A DNA stretch of 64,000 nt. Source: DATAZK01 sp963731205 (GTDB lineage Bacteria; Actinomycetota; Actinomycetes; Frankiales; Frankiaceae). How positions within the stretch are numbered: position 1 is the first letter of the stretch; every line of letters starts with the position of its first letter. Location: the NCBI GenBank assembly GCA_963731205.1, contig CAVSUJ010000002.1, forward strand, positions 372,001 through 436,000. Direction: 5' to 3'. This document shows positions 17,766 through 26,566 of this stretch, in pieces. Both the position numbers and the translations under genes were made by a program. The notes below the pieces were generated by a model that worked only from the letters and a program-made list of their open reading frames with translations, was not told the DNA's origin and searched no databases.

Positions 17766-19270
17766 GACTCGAGCCGGGGAAAGAGGATCGGCCCCTTGCG
17801 GACGGTCGCGCCGGCCGGAAGGTGATCGGTGGTCACCGAGCCGATCCGGGCGTCGGCCAGCTCGCCGGGCGCGCCGAGACTTTCCCAGAGCAGGTGGCAG
17901 GCCTTCGGCATGAACGAATTCAGCAGGACGGCCGTCCCCCGAAGCGCATCAGCGGTCGAGTAGAGCACGTCGTCGAGCGCGTCGGCGTTGGCCGGATCCT
18001 TGGCCAGCTTCCACGGCTCCCGCTCGGTGACATAGCCGTTGACCGTGCGGACAAAACCCATGATCGCGGCGAGCGCGGCCTGGAAGTCGACGCGCTCGAC
18101 AGCGGCGTCGGCGGTCGACGCCGCGAGAGCGAGCCCGTCCGCCAGCCCCTGGTCGAGCTTCCCGGTCGGCAGGGATCCTTCCCGGTAACGCTCGACCATG
18201 CTGGTGAGCCGGCTCGCGAGGTTGCCGAGCTGGTCGGCGAGCTCGCTCTGGTAGCGCGCGCTCATCGATTCCCAGCTGAAACTGCCGTCCTGGCCGAAGG
18301 CGATCTCGCGCAGGAAGTAGTAGCGGTAGGCGTCGCTGCCGAAATGATCGGTGATCTGCTGCGGCGGGATGCCGGTCGCCTTGGTCTTGCTCATCTTCTC
18401 GCCGCCCACGAGCAGCCAGCCGTTGGCGAACACCTGCTTCGGCAACGGCAGCCCGGCGGCCATCAGCATCGCCGGCCAGATGACCGCGTGGAAGCGCAGG
18501 ATGTCCTTGCCGACCAGATGGATGTCGGCCGGCCAGTACTCCTCACTGCCCTCGACCGCCGTCCAGTAGTTCAGCAACGCGTCGATCCACACGTAGATCA
18601 CGTGTGAGGAGTCCCAGGGCACGGTGATGCCCCAGTCGAACGTCGAGCGGCTCATCGAGATGTCGGACAGCCCGCTCTCGACGAAACGCAGCACCTCGTT
18701 GCGGGCGCTCTCCGGCTCGACCTTGAGCGTGCCGTCGGCGTAGGCCGCGAGCAGCCGGTCCTGGTAGGCCGACAGCCGGAAGAAGTAGTTGTCCTCCGAG
18801 AGCATCTCGACCGGGCGGTGGTGGATCGGGCACAGGTTGCCCGGCTGGATCAGCTCGCCAGGGACCTTGAACTCCTCGCAGTGCACGCAATACGGGCCCG
18901 TGTAGGTGCCCTTGTAGATCTGGTCGTTGTCATACAGCCGCTGGACGAACTCCTGCACGCGGGTCGTGTGCCGCGGCTGCGTGGTGCGGATGAAGTCGTC
19001 GTTGGCCGCGTCGATCGCGCCGAGCATCGGCAGCCAGGCCGTCTCGACCATGAAGTCACACCACTGCTGCGGGGTCATGTCATGCTCGGCCGCCGCGCGC
19101 AGGATCTTCTCGCCGTGCTCGTCGGTGCCGGTCAAGAAGTGCACGCGCTCGCCGCGCTGACGGTGCCACCTGGTCAGTACGTCACCGGCCACCGTCGTGT
19201 AAGCGTGCCCGATATGGGGCGCATCGTTCACGTAGTAGATCGGCGTCGACACAAAGAACGCCTTAGTCAT
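17762..19270 (-). CDS. metG: Methionyl-tRNA synthetase
   Basis: Charges tRNA-Met. The 502-residue class I synthetase has the HIGH box (APHIGHAYTTVAGDV) near residue 20. Its zinc-type insertion has CVHCEEFKVPGE and CPIHHRP, and the KMSKS loop is present as KMSKTKATG. It has no C-terminal tRNA-binding EMAP-like domain, as in many actinobacteria. Initiates at ATG 19270. Confidence 0.97.
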   Translation of the reverse strand: MTKAFFVSTPIYYVNDAPHIGHAYTTVAGDVLTRWHRQRGERVHFLTGTDEHGEKILRAAAEHDMTPQQWCDFMVETAWLPMLGAIDAANDDFIRTTQPRHTTRVQEFVQRLYDNDQIYKGTYTGPYCVHCEEFKVPGELIQPGNLCPIHHRPVEMLSEDNYFFRLSAYQDRLLAAYADGTLKVEPESARNEVLRFVESGLSDISMSRSTFDWGITVPWDSSHVIYVWIDALLNYWTAVEGSEEYWPADIHLVGKDILRFHAVIWPAMLMAAGLPLPKQVFANGWLLVGGEKMSKTKATGIPPQQITDHFGSDAYRYYFLREIAFGQDGSFSWESMSARYQSELADQLGNLASRLTSMVERYREGSLPTGKLDQGLADGLALAASTADAAVERVDFQAALAAIMGFVRTVNGYVTEREPWKLAKDPANADALDDVLYSTADALRGTAVLLNSFMPKACHLLWESLGAPGELADARIGSVTTDHLPAGATVRKGPILFPRLES

Positions 19271-19345
19271 GCCTCTGAGGGTAGTGAGCGAGGCAAATGA
19301 AATGGATCACGCACGGTTGGCGCCCTCCCGCACCCCTCAACCGGA

Positions 19346-19397
19346 AATTCGAGGAAACCTACGCTTGGGGCCGAAGATGCGTAGGTTTCCTCGAATT
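19346..19397. repeat. Strong 19-bp inverted repeat at the rsmI 3' end
   Basis: Positions 19346-19364 and 19379-19397 are perfect reverse complements (19 of 19), separated by a 14-nt loop. The stem covers the last rsmI codons and its TAG stop at 19359-19361, and lies between rsmI and metG on the same strand. No T tract follows. It may be a terminator or processing hairpin, or a palindromic repeat that has landed at the gene end; the stem is AT-richer than its surroundings. Confidence 0.85.
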
Positions 19398-20261
19398 CTT
19401 GGCGGAGGAGTCGATGACCCGCGCGGCGAGGACGGCGTCATAGACCTCCCGGCGTGGAACGCCGGCGGCTCGGGCGACCTCGGTCATCGCGGCTTTGCGG
19501 TCGAGGCCGGACGCCTCGCGAGCCGCGACCATGGCCGCGAGGTCGGCTGCGGCAGGGGGTTCTGGGTCGGGGGCGCCGCCGACGACGAGGGTGATCTCGC
19601 CGCGCACCTCGCGCTCGGCCGCCCACGCGGCGAGGCCCGCCAAGGGCAGGCGGACCACCTCTTCGTAGGTCTTGGTGAGCTCGCGGCAGAGCACGGCTGG
19701 GCGCTCGGAGCCGAAGGCGGCAGCAAGTTCCTCGAGCGTCCGCCCGATCCGGCGCGGCGATTCCAGGAAGACGAGCGTGCGGCGTTCGGTCGCCAGGGCC
19801 GCAAGCCGGGAGCGGCGTTCCCCCGGCCCCCGCGGCGGGAACCCCTCGAAGACCCAGCGATCCGACGCGAGCCCCGACACCGCCAGCGCCGTCGTCACCG
19901 CGGACGGGCCCGGCACTGCCCGGATCGGGACGCCGGCCTCGGCTGCCGCACGCACCAGCCGGTACCCGGGATCGGAGATCGCCGGCATCCCGGCGTCGGT
20001 GATCAGCGCCACCGTGCTGCCGGCGAGCATCCGCTCGAGCAGCTGCGGAACCCGTCCCCGCTCATTGGCCTCGTAGTACGACATGACCTCGCCGCCGACG
20101 TGGATACCGAGGTCAGATGCGAGTCGACGCAACCGGCGGGTGTCCTCGGCAGCGACCACGTCGGCGGATTCGAGCGTCTCGCGCAGCCGCGGCGACGCAT
20201 CGCCGGGATTGCCGATCGGCGACCCGCACAACACCAAAGCGCCTATGGTCGCGTCCGCCAC
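19359..20261 (-). CDS. rsmI: 16S rRNA (cytidine1402-2'-O)-methyltransferase
   Basis: SAM-dependent tetrapyrrole-methylase-fold enzyme that methylates the ribose of C1402 in the decoding centre. The 300-residue protein has LCGSPIGNPGDASPRL at the N-terminus, ADVVAAEDTRRLRRL, ALITDAGMPAISDPGY and PGPSAVTTALAVSGL. The GTG at 20261 is chosen as the start of homology. The last 13 codons and stop are formed from one arm of the 19-bp hairpin, so the extreme C-terminus (SRKPTHLRPQA) may not be ancestral. Confidence 0.94.
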   Translation of the reverse strand: MADATIGALVLCGSPIGNPGDASPRLRETLESADVVAAEDTRRLRRLASDLGIHVGGEVMSYYEANERGRVPQLLERMLAGSTVALITDAGMPAISDPGYRLVRAAAEAGVPIRAVPGPSAVTTALAVSGLASDRWVFEGFPPRGPGERRSRLAALATERRTLVFLESPRRIGRTLEELAAAFGSERPAVLCRELTKTYEEVVRLPLAGLAAWAAEREVRGEITLVVGGAPDPEPPAAADLAAMVAAREASGLDRKAAMTEVARAAGVPRREVYDAVLAARVIDSSAKNSRKPTHLRPQA

Positions 20262-20287
20262 GCTTCGCAGTCTTACGCTGTCACGCA

Positions 20288-21811
20288 ATGACCGCGACGC
20301 TCGCCCCGCCGCGGGCACCTGCGATATCAGGCCGGTCGGGCGAAGCCCTCCGCCCGCCGCCGCTCCAGGACCGCCTGGCCGGCTGGCTGTGGCCGCTCGC
20401 CATCACCGTCATGGCGGGCTTCCTGCGCTTCTACCGGATCTCGCTCCCGCCGGCGATCGTCAACGGCAAGCCGAGTTACACCTTCGACGAGGTCTACTAC
20501 ACGGTCGACGCGCACTCGATGCTGCAATTCGGTGTCGAGCGGGGCGATCACTGCGTCGGGCCGGGCCTCGCCGTGCACCCCCCGCTGGGCAAGTGGCTGA
20601 TGGCCATCGGCGAGTGGATGTTCGGCTACATCGACTGCGCCGGACACCCCCACGGCAACCCGGCGCTCGGCTGGCGTTTCTCGGCGGCGCTGTTCGGCAC
20701 GCTCGCCGTGCTGATCCTCGCCCGCACCGCCCGCCGGATGTTTCGCAGCACGCTCATCGGCTGCCTCGCCGGCCTGCTGATGGCACTCGACGGCCTGGAG
20801 CTCGTGCAATCGCGTACCGGCCTGCTCGACATCTTCCTGATGTTCTGGATCGTGGCCGGGCTCGGCGCCATCGTCCGCGATCGGGACTGGGGACGAGAAC
20901 GGCTGGCCGACAACATCAGGGTCGGCTTCTGGCGCCCCTGGCGGCTGACCGCCGGCATCTGCTTCGGCGGGGCCATCGCCACCAAATGGACCGGCTTCTA
21001 CGTGCTCATCCCGCTCAGCGCCGTCGTGCTCGCCTGGGACATCGGCGCCCGCCGCAGCAAAGGCGTTGCGCGACCGGTCCGCAACGCCCTGCGGCGCGAC
21101 GGGATCGGCTGGGCCACGAACTTCATCGTGGTCCCGGTCGTCGTCTACACCGCGTCATTCACCGGCTGGTTCGTCACGCACTACGGCTACATGCGCAACG
21201 ACTACGGCAAGGGCATCTACAACACCTGGCGCGCCTGGTGGCACTGGCATCAGTGGGCCTACGACTTCCACACCACCCTGGACACCCGGCATCCGTATCA
21301 ATCCGACAGCCCGTTCCAGTGGCTGGTGCAAGGCCGTCCCACGCTGTTCGCCTACACGTCCACCCCGCACGGCGCGCATTGCTCAGCCCTCAACGGCTGC
21401 TCACAGACCGTGCTGGACCTCGGCAGTCCTGCCGTCTGGTGGCCGGCGATCCTGGGCATCCTCGTCTGCGGCTGGCTCTGGATCGGTCGCCGTGACTGGC
21501 GCGCCGCGTTGGTCCTGGTCGGGGTCGTGGCCGACATCCTGCCGTGGCTGCCCTACCCGAGCCGGACCAAGTTCGACTTCTACTCCCTGCCGATGCTGCC
21601 GTTCCTCATCCTCGGGCTCTGCGCTACGGCCGGACTCGCACTCGGGCAACGCACCGACTCCGAAACCAGACGTCTCGTAGGCGCCCTGTCGGTGGGCGCC
21701 TACGCGATGCTCGTGATCGTCTGCTTCTGGTACTTCTATCCGGTCTGGACGTACGTCCGGATCCCTTACAGCGCCTGGCAGAACCGGATCTGGTTCCCCG
21801 GCTGGTTCTAG
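20288..21811 (+). CDS. pmt: Protein O-mannosyltransferase (GT39, Pmt family)
   Basis: Transfers mannose from polyprenyl-phosphomannose to Ser/Thr of exported proteins on the outer face of the membrane. The 507-residue multi-spanning protein has the catalytic acidic pair in the first external loop (YTFDEVYYTVDAH), the HPPLGKWLMAIGEWMFG motif and many hydrophobic helices. Actinobacterial Pmt is normally divergent from rsmI, exactly as here (26 bp between starts). Its TAG stop overlaps that of the converging fadD-like pseudogene. Confidence 0.93.
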   Translation: MTATLAPPRAPAISGRSGEALRPPPLQDRLAGWLWPLAITVMAGFLRFYRISLPPAIVNGKPSYTFDEVYYTVDAHSMLQFGVERGDHCVGPGLAVHPPLGKWLMAIGEWMFGYIDCAGHPHGNPALGWRFSAALFGTLAVLILARTARRMFRSTLIGCLAGLLMALDGLELVQSRTGLLDIFLMFWIVAGLGAIVRDRDWGRERLADNIRVGFWRPWRLTAGICFGGAIATKWTGFYVLIPLSAVVLAWDIGARRSKGVARPVRNALRRDGIGWATNFIVVPVVVYTASFTGWFVTHYGYMRNDYGKGIYNTWRAWWHWHQWAYDFHTTLDTRHPYQSDSPFQWLVQGRPTLFAYTSTPHGAHCSALNGCSQTVLDLGSPAVWWPAILGILVCGWLWIGRRDWRAALVLVGVVADILPWLPYPSRTKFDFYSLPMLPFLILGLCATAGLALGQRTDSETRRLVGALSVGAYAMLVIVCFWYFYPVWTYVRIPYSAWQNRIWFPGWF

Positions 21812-23389
21812 TTCACCTGACGGCCGGCCTGCGCCCAGTAGGCCGCGCGTAACGCCTTCTTGTCCGGCTTGCCGAGGGCGGAAACCGGGATGGACTCGGC
21901 GAAGTCGATGCTCTTCGGGCTGTGGTGGGCGCCCTTGCGCTCCTTCACGAGAGCCGCGAGCTCCGCCTCGGTCACCTCTGAGCCAGGCCGGCGCACGATG
22001 ACGGCCTTGACCGCCTCGCCCCACTTCTCGTCAGGCACGCCGATGACCGCCGCGGCAGCCACGCCCGGATGCGAGGAGAGCACGTCTTCGACCTCTCTCG
22101 GGAAGATGTTGAAGCCGCCCGAAATGATCATGTCTTTCTTGCGGTCCACGATGTAGAGGAAACCCTCGTCGTCGCGCCGCGCGATGTCACCGGTGTGCAG
22201 CCAGCCGTGAGCGAACAGTTCCGCCGTCTGCTCGGGCTTCTTCCAGTAGCCGGCCGACGACAGGGTCCCGCGCACGCAGATCTCGCCGGGCTCCCCATCG
22301 GGAACCTCGTTGCCGTCCTCGTCGAGCAGCGCCACGCGTACCCACGGAACGGGACGCCCGCAGGAGGCGAGCTTGTCGAGGTTGTCGGGGTCGTGGTCCT
22401 CCTTGCGCAGGACCGTGATCGTCATCGGGCACTCGGCCTGGCCGTAGAACTGGAAGAAGATCGGCCCGAGCTTCTTGATCGCCTCCGACAGCCGGGTGGG
22501 CGACATCGCTGCGGCACCGTAGAAGACCGTCTGCAGGCTCGACAGATCGGTCTTGTCGAAGTCCGGGATGATCCATCAGGACGTAGAGCATCGTCGGCAC
22601 GAGCATGATCGACGTGATCTTGTACTTCTCGATGGCGGCGAGCACCTTGCCGGGCTCGAACCCGGGCAGCACGACCATCGAGCCGCCCTTGAGCAGCACC
22701 GGCACGAAGAACGCGGCACCCGCATGCGACAGCGGGGTGCAGATGAGGTGACGCACCTCGGACGGCCACTGCCATTCGGCCATCTGGATCTGGGTCATCG
22801 TGATGCCGGCGCGGTGGGTACCCATCACGCCCTTGGGCTTGCCGGTCGTCCCGCCCGTGTAGGACAGGCCGGTCACGTCGTCGGGGTTCAGGATCGGCAC
22901 CGTGAGCTTGCCCGGCGTGAACCCGGAGGCGAGCGCCGTGATGTCGGTGCCGCCCTCGACCTCACCGAACGCCAGCACCGTACGCAGCGTGGGCACGCGC
23001 TCGCGCAGATCCGCCGCTCGCTCGGCGAAGCTCGGGTCGATCAGCAGGGTCTCGACCTCGGCGTCTTCGATGACATACGCGTGGTCGTCCAGCGAGCCCA
23101 GCGGGTGCAGCGCCGAGGTCCGGCAGCCGGTCACCTGGTTGGCGCCCATGGCGAAGAGCACCTCGGGACGGTTGGGCGACAGCACGGCGATGCGGCTGCC
23201 CTGGGTCAGGCCGACCTTGGCGAACGCCTGGCTGTAACGGCTGATCTGCTCGTAGACCTCGCGGCCGGTGAGCACCCGCTCGCCGAGGTAGACGCACGGC
23301 GAATCCTTGCTGCGCTCCAGCCCGGCGAGCAGCAGATGGGGAACGAACACCGGCTCGTGGGCCGCCTCCAGCAAACCGTCCATGCTCAT
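21808..23389 (-). pseudogene. Acyl-CoA synthetase (FadD type) broken by a +1 frameshift
   Basis: AMP-forming acyl-CoA ligase in two frames. The N-terminal part (from the ATG at 23389) has the phosphate loop YTGGTTGKPKGVMG; the C-terminal part (to 21808) has FYGQAECPMT, GYWKKPEQTAE, WLHTGDIARRDDEG and the GKPDKKAL lysine region. The frames join near 22563-22567, where a CCCGG run has one base too many; removing it gives a continuous protein of about 526 residues, the normal length. The break falls between the A3 and A5 regions, so neither half would be active alone. It may be a true pseudogene, a sequencing or assembly error, or very unlikely recoding. Downstream of the ferredoxin by 23 bp. 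Confidence 0.88.
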
Positions 23390-23412
23390 GCGATCAGTGA
23401 TCCCTCGAGAAC

Positions 23413-23601
23413 TCAGCGCTCGTACAGGGCGCGCTTGGGGCAGGAGTTGATGGCGCGACGCACCTTCTCCTCCTCGCCGGCGGGAACCTCGGCTTGCAGG
23501 ATGTGCAGGTTGTCGTCGTCGTCCAGCTCGAAGACGTCAGGCGCGATGCCGCAGCAGATGGCGTTGGCCTCGCACTCGTCCGGGTAGACCTCAACGCGCA
23601 T
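23413..23601 (-). CDS. fdxD: 3Fe-4S ferredoxin, FdxD-like
   Basis: A 62-residue single-cluster ferredoxin. Ligands are C10 and C16 in CEANAIC and C54 in NSCPKRAL. The position that would hold the extra cysteine of a 4Fe-4S centre is Asn13, the CxxNxxC pattern seen in mycobacterial ferredoxins that serve P450s. The sequence closely resembles my recollection of mycobacterial FdxD (Rv3503c) from the cholesterol cluster. That fits the steroid-type neighbours, but the partner enzyme is not visible: no P450 is in the window. In operon with the frameshifted acyl-CoA synthetase. Confidence 0.85.
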   Translation of the reverse strand: MRVEVYPDECEANAICCGIAPDVFELDDDDNLHILQAEVPAGEEEKVRRAINSCPKRALYER

Positions 23602-23679
23602 GTTCGTCCTCTCGTGGTAGCACGGGTTCGTAGCTCGGCCGGCAGCTCTGTGCACTTGCCAGTGGTGGCATTGTGACGC

Positions 23680-23695
23680 GCCTTGCGAGCAAGGC
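23680..23695. promoter_or_regulatory. Palindrome upstream of the ferredoxin gene
   Basis: GCCTTGC and GCAAGGC form perfect 7-bp arms around GA, 79 bp upstream of the ferredoxin start and 19 bp past the flavoprotein stop. It could be an operator for the ferredoxin/fadD operon or a short terminator of the gene upstream. It matches none of the KstR, KstR2 or CTGAC-N5-GTCAG patterns. Confidence 0.35.
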
Positions 23696-23713
23696 TTCGA
23701 GCGGGTCAGCGGG

Positions 23714-24847
23714 TCAATCGTCGCCCAGCAGCGCCGCCATCCGCTCGGTGGTCGCGATCCATTCCTCGATGATGTCGGCGACCACCTCGCGTGAGGGCCG
23801 GACCCGGTCGACCCGGCCGATGATCTGGCCGGCGGGCGAGCCGGCGAACTCGCGGCTGCGGGCCCGCGTCCATCGCCGCGCGCCCTCACCGAACAGGATT
23901 CCCTGCAGCGGCATCGGGAGCGGATCGGGGGTGTCTGCGCGCTCCCAGGCGTCGACCCACGTCGTGCGGATCTGGCGAGCCGGCTTGCCGGTCATCGAAC
24001 GAGAACGGATCGCATCACGCGAACCGGCCGCGAGCAGGTTCTCGACCGACTCCGGCGAGGTGTTGGCCTCGGCGACCGTCAGCCAGATCGAGCCGGTCCA
24101 GGCCCCCTGGGCACCGAGGGCAAGCGCCGCGGCCATCTGGCGGCCGGTGCCGATGCCGCCTGCTGCGAGCACCGGCACGTCCGGGCCGACCGCGTCGACG
24201 ACATCCGGTATCAGGACCATGGTCGAGATCTCGCCGGTGTGGCCGCCCGCCTCCGTGCCCTGGGCGACGATCACGTCGACCCCGATGTCGATGTTCTTCT
24301 GGGCGTGACGCGGGCTGCCCGAAAGCGCGCCGACCAGCACGCCATGGGCGTGCGCCTGCTCGATGACGTACTCGGGCGGCGGGCCGAGGGCGTTGACGAT
24401 CATTCGCGCCGGGTGCTTCAGGGTCACCTCGACCTGACCCGGACCCTCCGCGTCGACGTTGAGCCCCGCCGCTTTCATCCGCATCGGCGCCGCCTCAGTG
24501 GCGAGTGGCGGAATCCCGTGCTCGTCGAGCAGCTTCGCGACGAACGCCCGGTGCTCAGCCGGGATCATCTCCGAGAGGCTGGCGAGGCTCGCCGCCTCGC
24601 CGCCGCCCTGGCCGACGTACTTGGCGGGCATCGCGAAGTCCACGCCGTAGGGCCGGCCACCGATGTGCTCGTCGATCCACGAGAGCTCGACCTCCAGCTG
24701 CTCGGCGTCGAACGCGAGGGCTCCGAGCACCCCGAAGCCCCCGGCCTTGCTGACCTCGACCACCACATCCCGGCAGTGCGAGAACGCGAAGAGCGGGAAC
24801 TCGATGTCGAGCTGGTCGCAGATCGGAGTGCGCATGGCGGCCCTCAT
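23714..24847 (-). CDS. Nitronate monooxygenase / enoyl reductase-like FMN protein
   Basis: A TIM-barrel flavoprotein of the 2-nitropropane dioxygenase family, 377 residues. The FMN-phosphate region is visible as VIVAQGTEAGGHTGE, with PVLAAGGIGTGRQMAAALALGAQG after it. Members in steroid and fatty-acid clusters are often misannotated as nitronate monooxygenases and may act as oxidases or reductases of CoA-linked intermediates, as the related IpdC does (51092 in this window). Two possible ATGs (24847, 24835) lie close together; the upstream one is given. Divergent from fadD3 with a 77-bp spacer. Confidence 0.8.
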   Translation of the reverse strand: MRAAMRTPICDQLDIEFPLFAFSHCRDVVVEVSKAGGFGVLGALAFDAEQLEVELSWIDEHIGGRPYGVDFAMPAKYVGQGGGEAASLASLSEMIPAEHRAFVAKLLDEHGIPPLATEAAPMRMKAAGLNVDAEGPGQVEVTLKHPARMIVNALGPPPEYVIEQAHAHGVLVGALSGSPRHAQKNIDIGVDVIVAQGTEAGGHTGEISTMVLIPDVVDAVGPDVPVLAAGGIGTGRQMAAALALGAQGAWTGSIWLTVAEANTSPESVENLLAAGSRDAIRSRSMTGKPARQIRTTWVDAWERADTPDPLPMPLQGILFGEGARRWTRARSREFAGSPAGQIIGRVDRVRPSREVVADIIEEWIATTERMAALLGDD

Positions 24848-24924
24848 TCCCTCGGGTCTGCCGCTGGTGGGGCGAGCAGGCCCTCTTTATATCCCCGGTT
24901 TGCCTTCCCGCTTAGATTCGGCCA

Positions 24925-26517
24925 ATGCCCGCAACCTCCGATCAACTGCCGCCCAGCATCGGCGCCCTGGTGCAGGACAGTGCCGTCCGCTTCGCCTCCG
25001 GGGAGGCGCTCGCATTCGGCCCGAAGCGCTTCACGTTCGCCGAGCTCGGGGAAAGGGTGCGCGAAGCCGCGGCCGCAGCCATCGCGTCGGGCATCGAGCC
25101 GGGTGACCGCGCGGCGATCTGGGCGCCGAATCAGGTCGAGTGGGTGATCGCGGCCCTCGGCCTGGTCTCGGCGGGCGCCGCACTCGTCCCGTTGAACACG
25201 CGCTTCAAGGGCGAGGAGGCGGGCTACGTGCTGGCCCGCAGCTCCGCGAAATTGCTCGTGGTGGCCGACGGCTTCCTCGGCGCCGACTACTCCGGCATGC
25301 TTGCCGCCGCCACCGCACAGACCCCTGAGCTGAAGACGATCGTCTCGCTGGCCGACTCCCCCGCGCCGGGGACGGTGGGCTTCTCGGAGTGGATCGCGTC
25401 GGGCGCCTCGGTACCGGCCGAGGAGATCGACGCCCGCATCGCGGCCATCGGCCCGGATGACGTGGCCGACGTCTTCTTCACCTCCGGCACCACCGGCAAG
25501 CCCAAGGGCGTCGTCGTCACGCATCACCAGACGATGCGGGTCTTCTGGACCTGGAGCGACATCGTCGGCGTCACCGAGGGCGACCGCTACCTCGTCGTCA
25601 ATCCGTTCTTCCACACGTTCGGCTACAAGGCCGGGATCATCGCCTGCCTGCTGCGCGGGGCGACGATCCTGCCCGAGCCGGTGTTCGACGTCCCGGCTGT
25701 CCTCGCGCGGATTGCGCAGGAGAAGGTGACGGTGCTGCCCGGTCCGCCGACGCTCTACGCGTCGATCCTCGACGGCCCCGACCGCAGCGGCCTCGACCTC
25801 AGCTCGCTGCGCCTCGCGGTGACCGGCGCGGCCAACGTGCCGGTGCGGCTGGTCGAGAGAATGCGTGCAGAACTCACGTTTCGCACCGTGCTGACGGCGT
25901 ACGGGCTCACCGAGGCCACCGGCACCGTCACCATGTGCCTGCGCGACGACGACGACGTGACGATCGCGACCACGTCCGGACGCGCCATCCCCGACACCGA
26001 AGTGATCGTGGTCGACGGCGACGGCAAGACGCTGGGACCCGGCGAGGCGGGCGAGGTTCTCGTGCGCGGCTACAACGTGATGCGCGAGTACTTCGACGAT
26101 CCGGCGGCAACGGCAGAAACCATCGACGCCGACGGGTGGCTGCACACCGGCGACATCGGAGTCCTCGACGAGCGTGGCTACCTGCAGATCACCGATCGGC
26201 TGAAGGACATGTACGTCGTCGGCGGTTTCAACGCCTACCCGGCGGAGATCGAGCAGACCCTCTCCGGGCACGACGCGGTCAGTGAGGTCGCCGTCATCGG
26301 AGTGCCGGACGAGCGGATGGGCGAGGTCGGCAAGGCGTACGTGGTGACCCGGCCGGGGGCGGCGCTCGAGCCCGACGACCTCATCGGCTGGGCACGCGAA
26401 CGGCTGGCCAATTACAAGGTCCCCCGCTTCGTCGAGATCGTCACAGAACTGCCGCGCAACGCGTCCGGCAAGGTGCGCAAGGGCGACCTGCGGGCGCAGG
26501 GGCCCAGCGCGTCCTAG
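24925..26517 (+). CDS. fadD3: FadD3-like HIP-CoA ligase (acyl-CoA synthetase)
   Basis: AMP-forming acid-CoA ligase. In mycobacteria FadD3 activates HIP, the two-ring propanoate left after steroid rings A/B are removed, and so opens C/D-ring degradation. The 530-residue protein has FFTSGTTGKPKGVVV, NPFFHTFGYKAGIIACLLRG, LTAYGLTEATGT, WLHTGDIGVLDERG and LPRNASGKVRKGDL with the adenylation lysine. The NPFFHTFGYKAG, TVLPGPPTLY and DRLKDMYVVGGFNAYPAE blocks match remembered FadD3 closely, more than generic fatty-acyl ligases. Its upstream gap shows no KstR2 box, unlike the ipd locus. Confidence 0.82.
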   Translation: MPATSDQLPPSIGALVQDSAVRFASGEALAFGPKRFTFAELGERVREAAAAAIASGIEPGDRAAIWAPNQVEWVIAALGLVSAGAALVPLNTRFKGEEAGYVLARSSAKLLVVADGFLGADYSGMLAAATAQTPELKTIVSLADSPAPGTVGFSEWIASGASVPAEEIDARIAAIGPDDVADVFFTSGTTGKPKGVVVTHHQTMRVFWTWSDIVGVTEGDRYLVVNPFFHTFGYKAGIIACLLRGATILPEPVFDVPAVLARIAQEKVTVLPGPPTLYASILDGPDRSGLDLSSLRLAVTGAANVPVRLVERMRAELTFRTVLTAYGLTEATGTVTMCLRDDDDVTIATTSGRAIPDTEVIVVDGDGKTLGPGEAGEVLVRGYNVMREYFDDPAATAETIDADGWLHTGDIGVLDERGYLQITDRLKDMYVVGGFNAYPAEIEQTLSGHDAVSEVAVIGVPDERMGEVGKAYVVTRPGAALEPDDLIGWARERLANYKVPRFVEIVTELPRNASGKVRKGDLRAQGPSAS

Positions 26518-26531
26518 CGCAGCACCCGGAT

Positions 26532-26546
26532 CTGACTTGCCGTCAG
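26532..26546. promoter_or_regulatory. CTGAC-N5-GTCAG operator, site A
   Basis: CTGACTTGCCGTCAG, extending to perfect 7-bp arms ATCTGAC/GTCAGAT (26530-26548). It lies 20 bp before the amidohydrolase ATG and after the fadD3 stop. This is the most symmetrical of four such palindromes in the window and probably a TetR-type operator. Confidence 0.7.
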
Positions 26547-26566
26547 ATGCGGGCTAGGCTGCGACG

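Noticed and set aside
22187..22562. The out-of-frame tail of the N-terminal half of the fadD-like gene as a natural C-terminus.
   Set aside because: After 22562 this frame loses all ligase similarity, while the other frame carries on the family motifs. It is a frameshift product, not a real domain. Programmed frameshifting was also rejected because no slippery heptamer or downstream structure is evident.
23714..24847. Literal annotation as nitronate monooxygenase.
   Set aside because: The fold is right but the name is family-level; the related ipdC in this window shows that such proteins act in steroid breakdown. The function is left open.
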